Below are positions 1 through 11,808 of a DNA stretch of 64,000 nt, in pieces (position 1 is the first letter of the stretch; every line of letters starts with the position of its first letter). The notes beneath the pieces were generated by a model. It was not told the origin of the DNA. It saw only the letters and a list, made by a program, of their open reading frames with translations, and did no database searches. The DNA is from Morella rubra (taxonomy: Eukaryota; Streptophyta; Magnoliopsida; Fagales; Myricaceae). The translations under genes were made by a program, and so were the position numbers. Location of the stretch: NCBI GenBank assembly GCA_003952965.2, contig CM025855.1, positions 22,196,309 to 22,260,308 on the forward strand, given 5' to 3'.

Positions 1-509
1 CATAACTCAATAGATTTATTTCAAAATAAAGACCGGTCAACCGCTATACCAAGAGGTCGAAGGTTGGTCGACCGCTTCACCGAACCGGTTGACCTTCTTC
101 AACTTAAGCACATGATCAGTTCATTTAAAACCACAATTTTGCCAATTTGAAACATCCAATTTTAAAGACTAACTTCTCAAGTATATAAAAGGTTTGGAGT
201 TGATTGAGGTGTTTTGAAACCATTTAAAAACATTTTGATCTTTCAAACAAGAGGTAAAACAATTTATGCACGTTTTGAAAGATATGCAAGTGTGTGATTC
301 AAATCCTTGTCAAAAGTGAAACTAAGAGTTACAAGTTATACCCTATGGTCTTGAATCTTCACTTTTGAGCTCCTTTAATCTTCTTGATCTTCAATCTTCT
401 TGTCTTTGGCTCTTTGATAAAAATGTCTTTGTCTTTGAAGATGTCCATTTTGTAAACTTAATCCATTTATTGAAATCATCAAAATATTGATTGTGAACAA
501 AAGCCAACA
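1..509 (-). repeat. 3' LTR (partial) of the Sirevirus-like element
   Basis: Bases 1-509 align with the inner part of the LTR at about 3490-3951. They share the stretch with 'caacttaagcacatgatc', the AAGTATATAAAAGG box and the terminal GCCAACA. On the minus strand this LTR begins TGTTGGC at 509, directly after a purine-rich tract. The rest lies beyond the left edge of the window. The copies differ by many substitutions and small indels. Confidence 0.8.
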
Positions 510-690
510 ATCTCCCCCTTTTTGATGATGACAATAAATTGATAGTTTTGGGATGACTCCCCTATCTTTTGCAATTGGACAATCATTTGAAACTTGAGAT
601 AAAACATTATTAGTCAATATTCATAATCCAATTCAAAAGGAGAATATATAGTCATCAAAACTATCAACACATTTCTCCCCCTTTGTCACA
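510..690 (-). promoter_or_regulatory. Polypurine tracts next to the 3' LTR
   Basis: Immediately inside the 3' LTR the plus strand reads TCTCCCCCTTTTTGATGATG (511-530), which is AAAAAGGGGGAGA on the element strand. A second similar tract, TTTCTCCCCCTTTGTCAC, lies near 671-688. The first is at the expected position for plus-strand priming. Repeated near-identical tracts in this zone are an established Sirevirus feature. Assignment to that lineage is inference from this and from the gag sequence. Confidence 0.6.
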
Positions 691-1213
691 TCAAAAAGAA
701 ATGCATGGATAAAACAAAAATAATCATTTTCATTTAAGAAAACATCCAAAAGAACAATTTGGAATTTTAAATGACAATCTCATTGAAATGGTATAGAGGA
801 TGACTAATGGGGACTCAAGAGTCCATCGCTATTACGATAGTAGCCCACCGAGTGAGTTTGTACCAACCTCTTAGCTACCAATGACAATTTAAAGGTTATT
901 CTCAACCAAAAAATTTAGGCTCACAAAATCTCATAAAAGTTCATGATTTTGTAAAAATGTATTTTAAGATGTTCTATTTTGATAAATGCAATAAATATGT
1001 CAAAGATTAATACATTTGCAATTTTAAGATTAACATAAGAAATCATCATAGAGACAATCAACCAACAATTTAGAACATATTTTCAATCAAGGATTAGAAG
1101 TTACCAAAGGTTTCCCCTTAGCATTTGTCCTCAAATGTCACAAGCCTTCTTGATAGGCAAGTTTCATCCAAGTACTCTTTATTGCTCCATCCTTCTTGAA
1201 TCCTACAAAAGAA

Positions 1214-2694
1214 TCAAGAAAATATTTTTGGTACCCAAGCTTTCTTGGGTCCTTCGGTGTTAGCCTTGGTTCCTTTTGGAACCCATGTCTTCTTGAGAGT
1301 CTTGCTCCCAAGTTTCTTCAATGCACAATAAAAAATTAGATGCCCATCTTTGTTGCAAAAATGACATGTTTGAGTAGGTGCACAAAAAGACTTAGCCTTC
1401 ACAAAATAATTCTTAAAATATTTTTGGTGAATAGAAGGCTTGTAGCCTAAGCCACTTTTGTCAAAGACACATCTTTGACTACCAAGAATCAAATCCAAAG
1501 ATTTCTTTCCTTGAGTGAACTTCTCAAGGATTTTACTTTGAGAAACTATTTTGTTGTTCAAAGCAACTTTCTCTTTTTCAAAATTCTAAAGCTTTTTGTT
1601 GGAGTAAATCATTTTCAAGCTTTAAGTATTTGCTCATTTTCTAATAAATCAATTTCTTTTGAGATCAAAATGAGTTTCTTTTTCAACGATGTATATTTTG
1701 AACCAAGTTTTTCAAATTGACAAAGAAGTTCATCAAAGGCATTTTGAAGTTCAATATAAGAAATTTTAGGTTCATCATCCGAAGAGTATACCCATCATCA
1801 TCCTCAAATGCCATGAGGCACATGTTAACGATTTCTCCATCTTCTTCAGAGGAAGAGGAGCTTTCATCATTAACATTCCATGATGTCTTCTTGTATTTGA
1901 GGCTTCTCTTTTCTTTCTTTCTTTTAAGGAAGTTCTTGAACTTTCTAGTCATCAAGACTATGTCTTCCTCATCGTCATCTCATCTTCGATTATGGAAGAT
2001 TTGAGAGCGATCCTCATCTTCTTCTTGCTCTCATCTTCATTTTCGAGCATTTGGATCTCATGGGTCATGAGGGATCCGAGAAGCTCTTCTAGAGGTAGCT
2101 TGGTGAGATCTTTAGCCTCTTGAATGGCGGTCACCTTTGCTTCCCATGACTTTGGTAGTGACCTAAGGATTTTTCTCACCAAATCGGAGTTAGTATAAGA
2201 TTTACCAAGAGCATTCAAGGCATTTATAATATTGGTAAATCTAGTAACATGTCACTAATGGATTCTTCCGGTTCATTTTAAATAACTCATAGTTATGGAC
2301 AAACATACTTATTTTGGACTCTTTGACTTGGTTTGTCCCTTTCATGTGTAATCTCTAGAGCATGCAAATTTTCTTAGCATTTGTGCAAGAAGATATTCTA
2401 TTAAATTCACATCTATCTAAAGCACAATAAAGAATATTCATTGCTCTAGCATCCAAAGAGATTTTCTTTTTGTCTAGGTCACTATATTCATTTTGTTTTT
2501 AGGGTTTCAACCTCTCCAACTTTCTTTGTGGGAATATGTGGACCATTCAATATGCATAACCATAAATCATAATCAATAGATTGAAAATAAATTCTCATCC
2601 TAACTTTCCAATATGCATAATCACTACCATTAAAGAATGGTGGTCTAAGTGTGGAAAGTCCTTCAACTTGAGTGTTGAAGCTTGAAGTTGCCAT
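1214..2694 (-). pseudogene. Ty1-copia gag fossil
   Basis: The start at 2694 encodes MATSSFNTQVEGLS followed by RPPFFNGSDYAYWKVRMRI, the conserved N-terminal segment of plant copia gag (DUF4219/UBN2 type). Downstream segments (about 2218-1958) encode a UBN2-like stretch around ILRSLPKSWEAKVTAIQEA. Near 1395-1330 a zinc-knuckle pattern CHFCNKDGHLIFYC is read. It is broken, with several interruptions. No pol follows it before the 3' LTR. Confidence 0.8.
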
Positions 2695-2734
2695 TCTAAC
2701 TCAAGATTGTTAAATCTTGTATAACGAGCACCAA

Positions 2735-2746
2735 GCTCTGATACCA
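2735..2746 (-). other. Primer-binding site (initiator Met tRNA type)
   Basis: On the minus strand the sequence TGGTATCAGAGC lies two bases inside the end of the 5' LTR. This is the standard complement to the 3' end of plant initiator Met tRNA used by Ty1-copia elements. It fixes the orientation and the inner LTR boundary at 2749. Confidence 0.85.
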
Positions 2747-2748
2747 AT

Positions 2749-3951
2749 TGTAATTCCTAGGATTAAGGCAACCCAAGAGGGAGGTGAATTGGTTTCCAAA
2801 CTTTTTGCTTTTAACCCCAAAATCGTGTTTGCAAAGTAAAAGATAATTTAGCACAAGTATTTAAGCAATATTGATGCGATAAGTAAATAAGTGCTAAATG
2901 TAAAGAGTAGGTTAGAGAAGCAAACACGAGATTTTTAGGTGGTTCGGCAAACCGCCTACATCCACCCCTCAAGCTCCTTTACCGAGCCTTAAAGTTTTCC
3001 CTATCTTCCAAATAGTGTACACTCTAGCTTCCAGGTGCTAGAGAACCTTACAAGTGCTTTCTCAGGCTCAACACTCACAACCCAAGTGATTTTCGGGTTC
3101 ACCACTCACAACCCAACCAAGCTTGAGATATACCTCTCTAAGCTTCTTCTTTAGTGAACAACCTCACTAAAGGAATCACCTCTTTTGGATAGGAAGATAC
3201 AAGAATAAACTCTCTCAAAGAGTGGATAGAAAATGGAAAGCTCTATCTCTTTTAATTCACACAATAACAAAGATGTGAAATGTAATTTGTGTGAATGATA
3301 TGAGAAATATGGAATAGAAGGTTTAAGATATTTTTGAAGCTATAAAAATGATATGTGGTCGATCAGCCTATTTTAGGCTTAAGAATGTATTTAAATTGGC
3401 CAATAGAAAACTAGCCATTTCTAGCGTTAGGGGTCGATCTGTCTAAATTCAAGACGAGCCAGTCGACCGCTACAGGTTACTGTTTACCCAATAGTCACAA
3501 TATCAGAACTCAACGGATCTATTTCAAAATATAGATGATCGATCGCTTCACCAGCCGGTCGATCTCCTCAACTTAAGCACATGATCCGTTCATTTAAAAC
3601 CACGATTTTGACCACTTTGAAACACCCAATTTTAAAGACTAACTTTTCATAAGTATATAAAAGGTTTGAGAGTTGATTGGGGTGTTTTGAAACCATTTAA
3701 AAATATTTTGATCTTCAAACAAGAGGTAAAACGATTTATGCACGTTTGAAAGATATGCAAGTGTGTGATTCAAATCCTTGTCAAAAGTGAAACTAAGAGT
3801 TACAAAGTTATACCCTATGGTCTTGAATCTTCACTTTTGAGCTCCTTCATCTTCTTGATCTTCAATCTTCTTGTCTTTGTCTCTTTGATGAAAATGTTTT
3901 TGTCTTTGAAGATGAAATTATCAAAATATCGATTGTGAAAAAAAGCCAACA
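2749..3951 (-). repeat. 5' LTR of the Sirevirus-like element
   Basis: The LTR is 1203 bp and bounded by TG...CA. It starts TGTAATTCCTAGG at 2749 next to the primer-binding site and ends GCCAACA at 3951. A TATA-like AAGTATATAAAAGG is present. The inner half matches bases 1-509. A related but more diverged LTR remnant in the opposite orientation lies at about 29990-31015. Confidence 0.8.
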
Positions 3952-5990
3952 ATCCTAACTAACTAACACAGCCTGAGGTTCTTCTTGGAGCAACGTGTTG
4001 CATCCCCAGAACAGCAAAAATGGGTCACTAAGTTGCTAGGCTATAAATATGAAATAGTGTACAGGCCTTGAAAGGAGAATAGTGCGGCAGATTCACTATC
4101 TAGAGAGATGGGATCGCCAATTCTATGGGCAATTTTTGAGCCTCAGTTCACTATATGGGCTGAACTAAAAAAGAAGCAGCCCAAAGCCCATGGGTTCAAG
4201 AAATAAGATGCCGTATAGCTGTTGAGTGTGAAGAAGTGCCCAACTATGAATGGAGAGATGATTTGCTATGGTTCAAGGGACGTGTAGTTGTTCCACCAAA
4301 TTCAACGTTGAAGTCTAGTCTATTTCAAGAGTTTCGTGGCACAAAAATAAGAGGTCATTCTGGAGTATTGCGAACCTAGAAAAGGATTTCTCAAGTGTTT
4401 TATTGGAGTGGGCTTAAAAAGGATGTTCAATGTTATGTTGCTGCTTGTGATGTGTGTCAACGGAAAAAGACTGAATCTCGATCACCATTGGGTCTCCTTC
4501 AACCTCTTCCAGTATCGTCGCAAGTATGGAAAGATGTTTCTATGGATTTAATTGAAGGACTGCCGAATTCCTACGAAAAAAATGTCATACTTGTGGTAGT
4601 TGATCGCTTGACAAAGTATGGCCACTTCATTAAAGTGACCCATCCATTCACAGCCAAGAAAATAGCCAAGGTGTATGTTGAAAGTGTGGCTCGTCTCCAT
4701 GGTATTCCTCGAACTATTCTTAGTGATCGTGACACTTTGTTTACTAGCAATTTTTGGCAAGAATTTTTTAAGTTGCAAGGAACACAGTTCAAGATGTCAT
4801 CTACTTATCATCCTGAGACTGATGGTCAGAAAGAGGTAAATTGAAGCCTTTAAAAATATCTTCGTTTCCTATCAAGTCAAGCGCCAAAGCAATGGAGTCA
4901 TTATCTACCATGGGTGGAATTTTGGTACAATACCACATTCCGTCGAGCGATTGGGCTCACTCCATTTCAGTCCTTGTATGGCAGACCACCGCCTGTAATC
5001 ACTCGTTATTTACCTGGCAGTGCAATTGTGCAAGAAGTGGATAAGGAGCTATGTGAGCGAGATGAATTGCTTTGGCATCTAAAGCAAAATTTGGAGAAGG
5101 CTAGGAACCGAATGAAGCAACAAGCAGATGCTCATCGTCGTGATGACTCATTTGAGGTAAAAAGATTTGGTCTTTCTTAAGCTACAACCATTCAGACAAC
5201 AATCGGTGTTTAATAGAGCCAATCAAAAACTTGCTAATAAATATTTTGGACCTTATCGAGTGGTAGAGAAGATAGGTGCAGTGGCCTATAAGTTGGCACT
5301 GCCTGATCATTCTAAGGTTCATCTAGTATTCCACATCTCATGCCTTAAAAGGCGTATAGGAAAAGGAGAAGTTCCATTGTGCACTGCACCTCCAATGTCA
5401 GAGGAAGGCTATTTAATGTTGGAACCAGAAGCTGTCAAGGATTTTCATTGGGTGAAGCAAGGTAACCGAATGGTAGCTGAGGTGTAGGTTAAGTGGAAGC
5501 ACTTGCCTAATGAACAAGCCACTTGGGAGACAACAGATCAAATGCGAATAAATTCCCAGATATTTGGAGCTTGAAGACTTAGGAAGCCAATTCCAAGATA
5601 TTTGGCCATACTACTCGGAGAAAATGGAGGACCAGTTCAAAAGATTCAAAAGATAGTGGGTGGACCTAATTCTTGGGAAGATATTTGATTTGCGGCTGAA
5701 CTTTGGGCACAAGTGTGGGTTAGTCAAATGTCGCTTGAGTTTAGGAATGGAGTTTGTTAAGTCTATTAGGAGTTTAAGTAACGTTGAGTTTGTTTATTAT
5801 AAATAAGTCTTTGGACAATAGAATAAGGTATGAAAATTGAATTGTAATTGCGGTTTCATCTCCAGCCCAAATTGGAGAATTCTATTGTATTTCAATGCTT
5901 TAGCGTAAATTGTTTCTTGGGTTCCAACATTTGATGGATTTCCTTTGTTGTGTTCTGGGCTAGAGCTAGAATGTTGGGCCTTGAGACAAA
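3952..5990 (+). mobile_element. Ty3-gypsy pol remnant (RNase H end, integrase, tail)
   Basis: The fragment begins abruptly at the copia insertion edge with an RNase H tail (SLRFLLEQRVASPEQQKW, about 3970-4100). It continues with an integrase zinc-binding region containing CDVCQRKK (about 4395-4500). The integrase core follows (VVVDRLTKYGHFI, then HGIPRTILSDRD and a YHPETDGQ motif, about 4580-4830). The integrase C-terminal part has KYFGPYRVVEKIGAVAYKL (about 5230-5300). A WKHLPNEQATWE-type tail near 5490-5530 suggests a chromovirus-like end. The stretch 5570-5990 is probably 3' UTR and LTR but I could not fix LTR borders. It is broken with several breaks, and its 5' part lies left of the window beyond the copia insertion. 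Confidence 0.8.
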
Positions 5991-6609
5991 ATGCACCCAA
6001 GGAATTAGACAGGCTTACATTTGGCATCACCAGTGTTGGTTGGCCTTACGATCGAGTGTGATCAAGAGAGCTCTGCTTCCTTCTCTCTTCTTTTTTTTTT
6101 TAATTTTTTTTAAGGCATGGCATTGAAAGATATCTCTATTTGGAGCCTTCATGTAGGACGGGAGAATATTTTTTACTTTAACCTTCGCATAAAAGAGCTT
6201 GAGCTCCAACAATTTCTACCCCCATTTTCTTAAAATCAAGTAAAAGAGGGGAACAACTTTTTAGAAGAACTTTGTAAAGAAGATGCAATGCAAGAGTGGT
6301 TCGCGCCGAACCTTCAAAATTCAAATTAATTCTAGGGATAATTTGTAAATAGTTAACCATCGATTTATAGGTCATTGACAAGCTCTTTATGTTTAGTTTT
6401 CAACACAATTATCATGACCTAGAAGGCGAAATTTTGTGTTTTAGATCGAAACAACGCTTATAACCTGAAGATAATTAGGTTCCGTTTGTTTCCATATAGA
6501 GTTATTTTCTCTTGTAAAGTAGTTTCAAATAAAATATATTCAGTACAATATTCTAGTTTCTAGGGTATGATTTTTACTTAGAAAGATGTTTCCTCAAAGT
6601 ACTCTGTTT
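5991..6609. other. Intergenic, no feature recognised
   Basis: A T-rich stretch near 6085-6112 and unremarkable AT-rich sequence. No coding similarity on either strand. Confidence 0.5.
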
Positions 6610-7099
6610 GCAAACAAGAATCTTGATTTTTAGTGATGAAATTTTGGGTGAAGAAACAAATTTCATAACTAAAAAGTAAAATTTTTGTGACAAATTTTAA
6701 TTTTTATCACTAAAAATCAACTTTTAGTGACCAAATTGATTTCGTCTCTAAATTCCCCATTTATGTCATGTCTACTCCTAAAGAAAATTTGGTATCATCT
6801 TGCCTTTATCTCTTCGGATATACTGCTAGCATTGATGTTTGATGGCATCGACGTATTGTTGATGACATTAGGCCAACGCTTCTGTGTGTACTTGGAGGAC
6901 TAGGTTGAGATACTGTCGAAATTTTTTTAAAGTGCGGATGGACATAGGTGGAACTGACGTCGAACTAATAACTCAAAATTTCGAAGGGGATAAAACCTAC
7001 CAACCGGGCACAAAGTCAAGTTCTAATGAAATGATGGTCACTGGTTTTTAATGTCATTTGTTTTTTTATATTGGTGGCAATGAATAAGTGTTGGGTAAA

Positions 7100-8990
7100 T
7101 GAGAAAATATGATGGAGTGATAAGTATTCTGAGGGGATCTAACAGTTTGTTGCGATGACTGCTGGTTGTGTAGACTCTCAAGTCAAATCAGATGTTCGCG
7201 CGGAATCTGTAAAAATATTTAGTTTCGAAGGTTGGAGGGGATGGAGGATCATCTATACATTGATGGGTTTGATTTAGGTTGTAAGTTATGAATATTTCAA
7301 GAGGAGAGTTTTCGATTATCTACAAATCTAGGTCAATAGTCTAGAGCGACCTTGCCATATGAGGATGGAAACTTAGAAGAAGAAAGCTCGGATGGGACCC
7401 AGGAAATGCTCACCAATGTACGTGCAAGACTAGAGAATGTCTCGAGGGTCTTTAGGGAGAAAGATGAGAATAGGAAAATCCATACTCTGGGGAATGAAGG
7501 TACGACGCCCTTTGATAAGTTATGGGAAGAGGCAGAGTGTGAGCTCTATCTTGGATGTAGCAAGTTGATATGGTGTTATAGTGGATTAAAGAGGCTTTGC
7601 TAGTGAGCAAGATGTTTTTGAAATCGTATCATGAGGCGAAAAAGTTGTAAAATGAGCTTGGGTTCAACTATGATAAGATTCATGGATGCCAAAATAATTT
7701 TGTTATCTTGGGAGACAAATAGTGAGTTGGACAAATATCTAGCGTGTGGCATATATCGGTGGAAATACAATGACAACTCACGCAAGTGAATCCCCAAAAA
7801 GGTGTTGCGTCATTTCTCTTTAATCTCTAGACTTAAACGTCTAATTACCACAAAAGACATAGTCGTAGACATGAGATGGCACAAAAAGAAATAAGTAGAT
7901 GATGGGGAGAGTTTGAGACATTCTTCGGACTCATTGGTTTGGAGGGATTTTGATAAGACCATGATTGGTTTCCACAATATCTGCCTTGGTCATGGTTTGA
8001 ACGAGTTCAATCTGTTTGAAAATACGAGTATTTGACCCATTTTGTCTTTCCTTATAATTTTCTCTCTTGAGGTATATGAAGAATCTATTTTCAATGATAG
8101 CTTTTTTAATTCCTAGTCAAAAGTCTCCAGAGAATGATATAGATGTGTTTCTTCAACCTTTATTGGACGAGCTAAAGGAATTGTGGGAGTAGGGAGTTAA
8201 AAATATATGACGCTTTGAAACGGATATCTTTTTGAATGCATGCGGCTTTGATACGAACCAAAAACTATTTCTTGACATATGCCAACCCATTTGGATGGTG
8301 TACCAAAGGAAAGTTAGCTTGTCCAAACTGCAATGCAGACACAATGTATAAATGGTTGAATAATGAGAGAAGAATGTGTTATATAGGTTATAGAATATAC
8401 TTGCCAATTATGCATGTGTAGAGATCGAACGTGAATACATTTGATGGAGAAGAAAATCATAGACCACCGTCGAGGGAGTTAATTGGCCAAGATGTGCTGC
8501 AACAGCTAATGCAGGTAGGGGAGACTACCTTTAGTAAAGCTTTCCACAAAAGTAAAGAGAAAAAGAAACAGTCATCATGACATTTGAATTGGATAAAGAA
8601 GAGTATATTTTTCGAACTTTCATATTGGTCTACATTGAGGTTGTGACATAACTTGGATGTAATGCACATAGAAAAGAACATATGTGATCATGTACTAGAG
8701 ATGTCGATGAATATTGACAAGAGACAAGAGATTTAACTGATGCACGTAGGGATCTAGTAGAAATGAGGGTCAAAAGTGACTTGCACTTGCAAAAAGATGG
8801 TTGGTACAAGTTGATGCCTCTCGTGGTGTTTACTTTGAGTTAAGAAGAGCAAAGGCGATTTAGCGAGTGGTCGAAACAAATGAAGTTTCCCTATGGGTAT
8901 GCTTCTAACGTGGTGTGGGAAAGTATCAGTGCACATTCCAAAAGGATCGTGTGGAAGAGCTCTAATAGTGTTGCCCCGCCCTCCAATTAG
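7100..8990 (+). pseudogene. TNP2-like CACTA transposase remnant
   Basis: Similarity to TNP2 transposases runs in order over several frames. About 7235-7300 resembles the transposase-associated N-terminal domain (MEDHLYIDGFDLG). FDKLWEEAECELYLGC lies near 7511-7558. SYHEAKKL...ELGFNYDKIHGC lies near 7630-7690. RRHEMAQKE lies near 7868-7895 and KSPENDIDVFLQPLLDELK near 8125-8180. WCTKGKLACPNC is near 8299-8334. A final segment near 8640-8690 reads HNLDVMHIEKNICDHVLEM, the hallmark HNLDVMHIEKN motif. Reading frame changes and in-frame stops separate these blocks, so no intact protein is encoded. Confidence 0.8.
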
Positions 8991-9019
8991 ATTGAAATCC
9001 TAGTCCGATCACTAGTTTC

Positions 9020-10253
9020 ACCTGCGAGTAACAAGTAGGCTAATGTTCCAGAAGAAGCGAATGAATATATTATAGACCATGTATGGGTAAGACTGAAAGC
9101 TCGAGAACATAGTAAGTACTATTTTTGGTTTGTCATTATAAAATTAGATTTTCTTATACCTTCGCAGGATGACTTCGACCTTGACTACACTCGTTGGGAG
9201 GATATGAAGACAATGATGGAGAATATGATGACAACACGTGGAACGCACCGCAACCGAATGCATGTGTATTTCAAGATCTTCCTTACTAAAAAGGTAGACT
9301 GGAGAAGCCCCACCCTAATACAAAATCAAGAACAATGGATAGATTTGTTCGCGAGTGAAGCATTTGTGGTATGTGGATAATACAGAAACTCGTTACTTAA
9401 AAAATTAATTTTTTACTTATAATTTTGAAGGCATACTGCAAAAAAGAAACGAGCAAAATAAAAGAAATGGATCAAAATTGACAGTCAATCTCGCTTTTAG
9501 TTTATGATTTGTTCCAGCACACTCGAAAATGCATGGTAGGTTAATTATTACATAATTTAATTAATGTATTGGGCGAAGTAAATTATTTTGATGAACTTTG
9601 TTCTATTACCATGCGGAAAAATCCAGACACTAGCAATATCAATCTAGCACTGGAGTTGTATAGGAAAAATTATACAAACAAATATGGTATTTGAACATCT
9701 AACGGAGTGAGAAAAATTTATGGAAGTATATTGTTGTTTGTTTCATGCAGTTAAATGTGTCATTCTTGCAGTTTATCTAGCGTTATGTGGCGTTTTATTA
9801 TTAAATACTTACAGAAAATGACGGATGTCTTACAACATCAATGTGAAGCACAAGGGAGGTCATACATCGACATTGACGTATATATCGAGATATTAGGCAA
9901 GAAGTCGGGATATGTATCGTGGATTGGACACACAATCAAACATATACCTACTCCAGTTTTAGTTACGCAATCTTCTGATCTACAGATCCAGCTAGAAAAG
10001 GCAACGGATAAGATAGACCCAATGGGAGCCACCAGAGAGAAAGATTTAGAAGATTGGGGGACAAAGCAAGCTGAGATGGAAGTCACGCTACATGAGCAAC
10101 GTGAAGAGTAGCGGGTGGAGAAAAAGTGCTTGGGAGTAGAAATATCAGGAGATGGAAGATCCCATGGCAAACGTAATGGCAAAGAAAATAAACAAGGTGA
10201 CAAAACGACTACTGAATCAGCAAGGGACCCGACACAGGTACAGGTAATTATTT
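9020..10253 (+). pseudogene. CACTA ORF1 remnant (transposase_24-like, coiled coil)
   Basis: About 9170-9300 encodes DDFDLDYTRWEDMKTMMENM and then RGTHRNRMHVYFK, resembling the plant Ptta/En/Spm transposase_24 region. The longest open stretch, 9755-10111, encodes QCEAQGRSYIDIDVYIEILG followed by KKSGYVSWIGHTIK. This matches the family's C-terminal 'EVLG..SGYVRGLG' block and is followed by a charged, coiled-coil-prone tail. Small introns are plausible (for example near 9113-9168). Several disruptions make an intact product unlikely. Confidence 0.65.
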
Positions 10254-10389
10254 CTATTAGTGGCGTTTATGGCTTTGAGTTAATGTATTTTCACATTGTA
10301 TTTGTATTATATAACATTTTTGTGTATTATTATAATCAAAATTGTAATTATATAATTTATTAAAAAATATATTTAATGTAATTGTCTTC

Positions 10390-11000
10390 TATCATCTAAT
10401 AAGACGTTCATTCGTCTAGGCAACCGATCGATCGGACCAGTAAATTGTCCTATCGTAAAGATTATTATACCTTTCGATCATCAACAACAAACCGTCCGAT
10501 TGAAAAGAGTAGACTTTTGATCACCTCACATACGCTTTCCCTTGTCCCTCATATAAGATCAGACTTCTAAGCGTATATGTCTAATCGGTCAGTAACGCAT
10601 GTTCAATCGCCTTAGCAATATTGTCCTATCGTTAGATGAGATGTCCGAACGGACACCATTAGACGATCGATCGTCCCTCAGCACGGTCATCCTCCAACTA
10701 TAGATGTTTGATCGATAATTAATGCACGTCTGATTGCGTGTGTATTAGCGACATATCGCCAAAGAGAGACGTCCGAACAGACAGCATTAGAGGACCAAGC
10801 ATACTACTGACGTATCGTCAAAATAGACATCCGAACAAACATCATTTATCGTATGATTATCAAATTTACGATTGTTCTACTAGTTGTCATAGACAATCAA
10901 TTGCTACTTTGCCGATTGAACGTCCTTTATAGACGATTGGACGTGTCAAATATGCAATCGTCAAGGACTATTGGTGACGAAATTTGTGATCAAGATTTTC
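10390..11000. repeat. Subterminal repeat array of the CACTA element
   Basis: Short motifs recur in both orientations: GTCCGAACGGAC, CGATCGATCG, GTCCGATTG, ACGTCCGAACAGAC, and ATCGTC spacers. Such clustered short repeats next to CACTA ends are the usual binding sites for the element's TNPA-type protein. The same GTCCGAAC core occurs much more densely in the larger CACTA element (40448-49892), which suggests related families. Confidence 0.6.
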
Positions 11001-11110
11001 CATGACGGGATAAATTTCGTCTTGAAAAAATTTTAGTGATAGACTTATGCTAACAGAGCCCGTCAGACTTATGCTAACAGAGCCCGTCACGAAATTTAAG
11101 TGTTGGTGAC

Positions 11111-11808
11111 ATATAATAAGCAAATAGAATCATTCCTCTGACAGGAAGATGCACATGCTAGCAGGGCAAAGTTTTGGGGGGACAAATTAGTGAGGTCAGG
11201 ATTGTTTGTGCCCACTGTAGGCCAGAAGAAAGGCCCACATGCACCATCCTCCTGTCATCAAGTTATCTTTAATGGAGTCTAAAGGCTGGCCATGTGCGCC
11301 CACGATTGATGGAGCCACCTACACCCTTCCGTAATAAATTCAAGTTTGACTAATGCTGCCTCTGTTCCAATGGTCAGTAATCTGATCTGCTAGAAGCCTA
11401 GAAGCCTACAAGTGCAAAGATTATGTTGTTACGTCGAGATGGACAATTCTACACCCGGCGTAAAAACAAAAAGAAAAAAAAATTGTTGTTAGGAGCATGA
11501 TACATATATATCCAGGCTTGGAGCTTCTCGAGATGATATTGTGACAGCATCAGTAACTTGCAGAATGGTAAGAAGCTCATCAGAGAAAACCTCGCATTCA
11601 CTTTCCCTCAGTTCTAGGCTTGTTTGTCATGATTAGCCAATCTGCCATCTCCGGGAGGTAAAAAGAATCTTTCTAGCTCCGCGACCCTCCCTCCAAAGCT
11701 AAAAGTGGCGGGTTAATTTGGAGCCCTCTTTTCAGACCCATCGCTGGGTTGTAGGCCACGCCATTGGGAGTGGAAGAGAGGGGTTTCTCCCATAAAGGGC
11801 AACACTAA
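11111..11808. other. Intergenic, nothing recognised
   Basis: No convincing coding region, inverted repeat or RNA gene was seen on either strand. A short A-rich run lies near 11466-11482. Confidence 0.45.

Larger units (their letters stand above)
1..3951 (-). mobile_element. Sirevirus-like Ty1-copia element, gag-only, cut by window edge
   Basis: Read on the minus strand, the element has a 5' LTR (2749-3951), a primer-binding site matching initiator Met tRNA, a gag region (about 2694 down to 1214), purine-rich tracts and the start of the 3' LTR (509 down to the window edge). The interior is only about 2.2 kb. No protease, integrase, reverse transcriptase or RNase H similarity is visible, so this is a gag-only, presumably non-autonomous or internally deleted derivative. 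More than one GGGGGAG-type tract upstream of the 3' LTR is a known Sirevirus habit. It is a broken fossil: gag shows several breaks and the two LTRs are visibly diverged, so it is not recent. It sits inside a Ty3-gypsy pol remnant that continues from 3952. Confidence 0.75.
6610..11110 (+). mobile_element. Decayed CACTA (En/Spm) transposon
   Basis: The left end near 6611 resembles a degenerate CACTA terminus: CAAACAAGAATCTTG followed by TTTTTAGTGATGAAATTTTG, then inverted-type subterminal copies of 'tagtgacnaaatttt' up to about 6760. The right side (about 10960-11100) carries the matching 'gtgacgaaattt' and 'tttagtgatagac' motifs, but a clean CACTA end is not visible. Between them lie a TNP2-like transposase remnant, an ORF1 (Ptta/En/Spm transposase_24-like) remnant, and a repeat-rich subterminal zone. 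Both ends are approximate. Both genes are interrupted, so the copy looks inactive and older than the CACTA element at 40448-49892. Confidence 0.7.
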
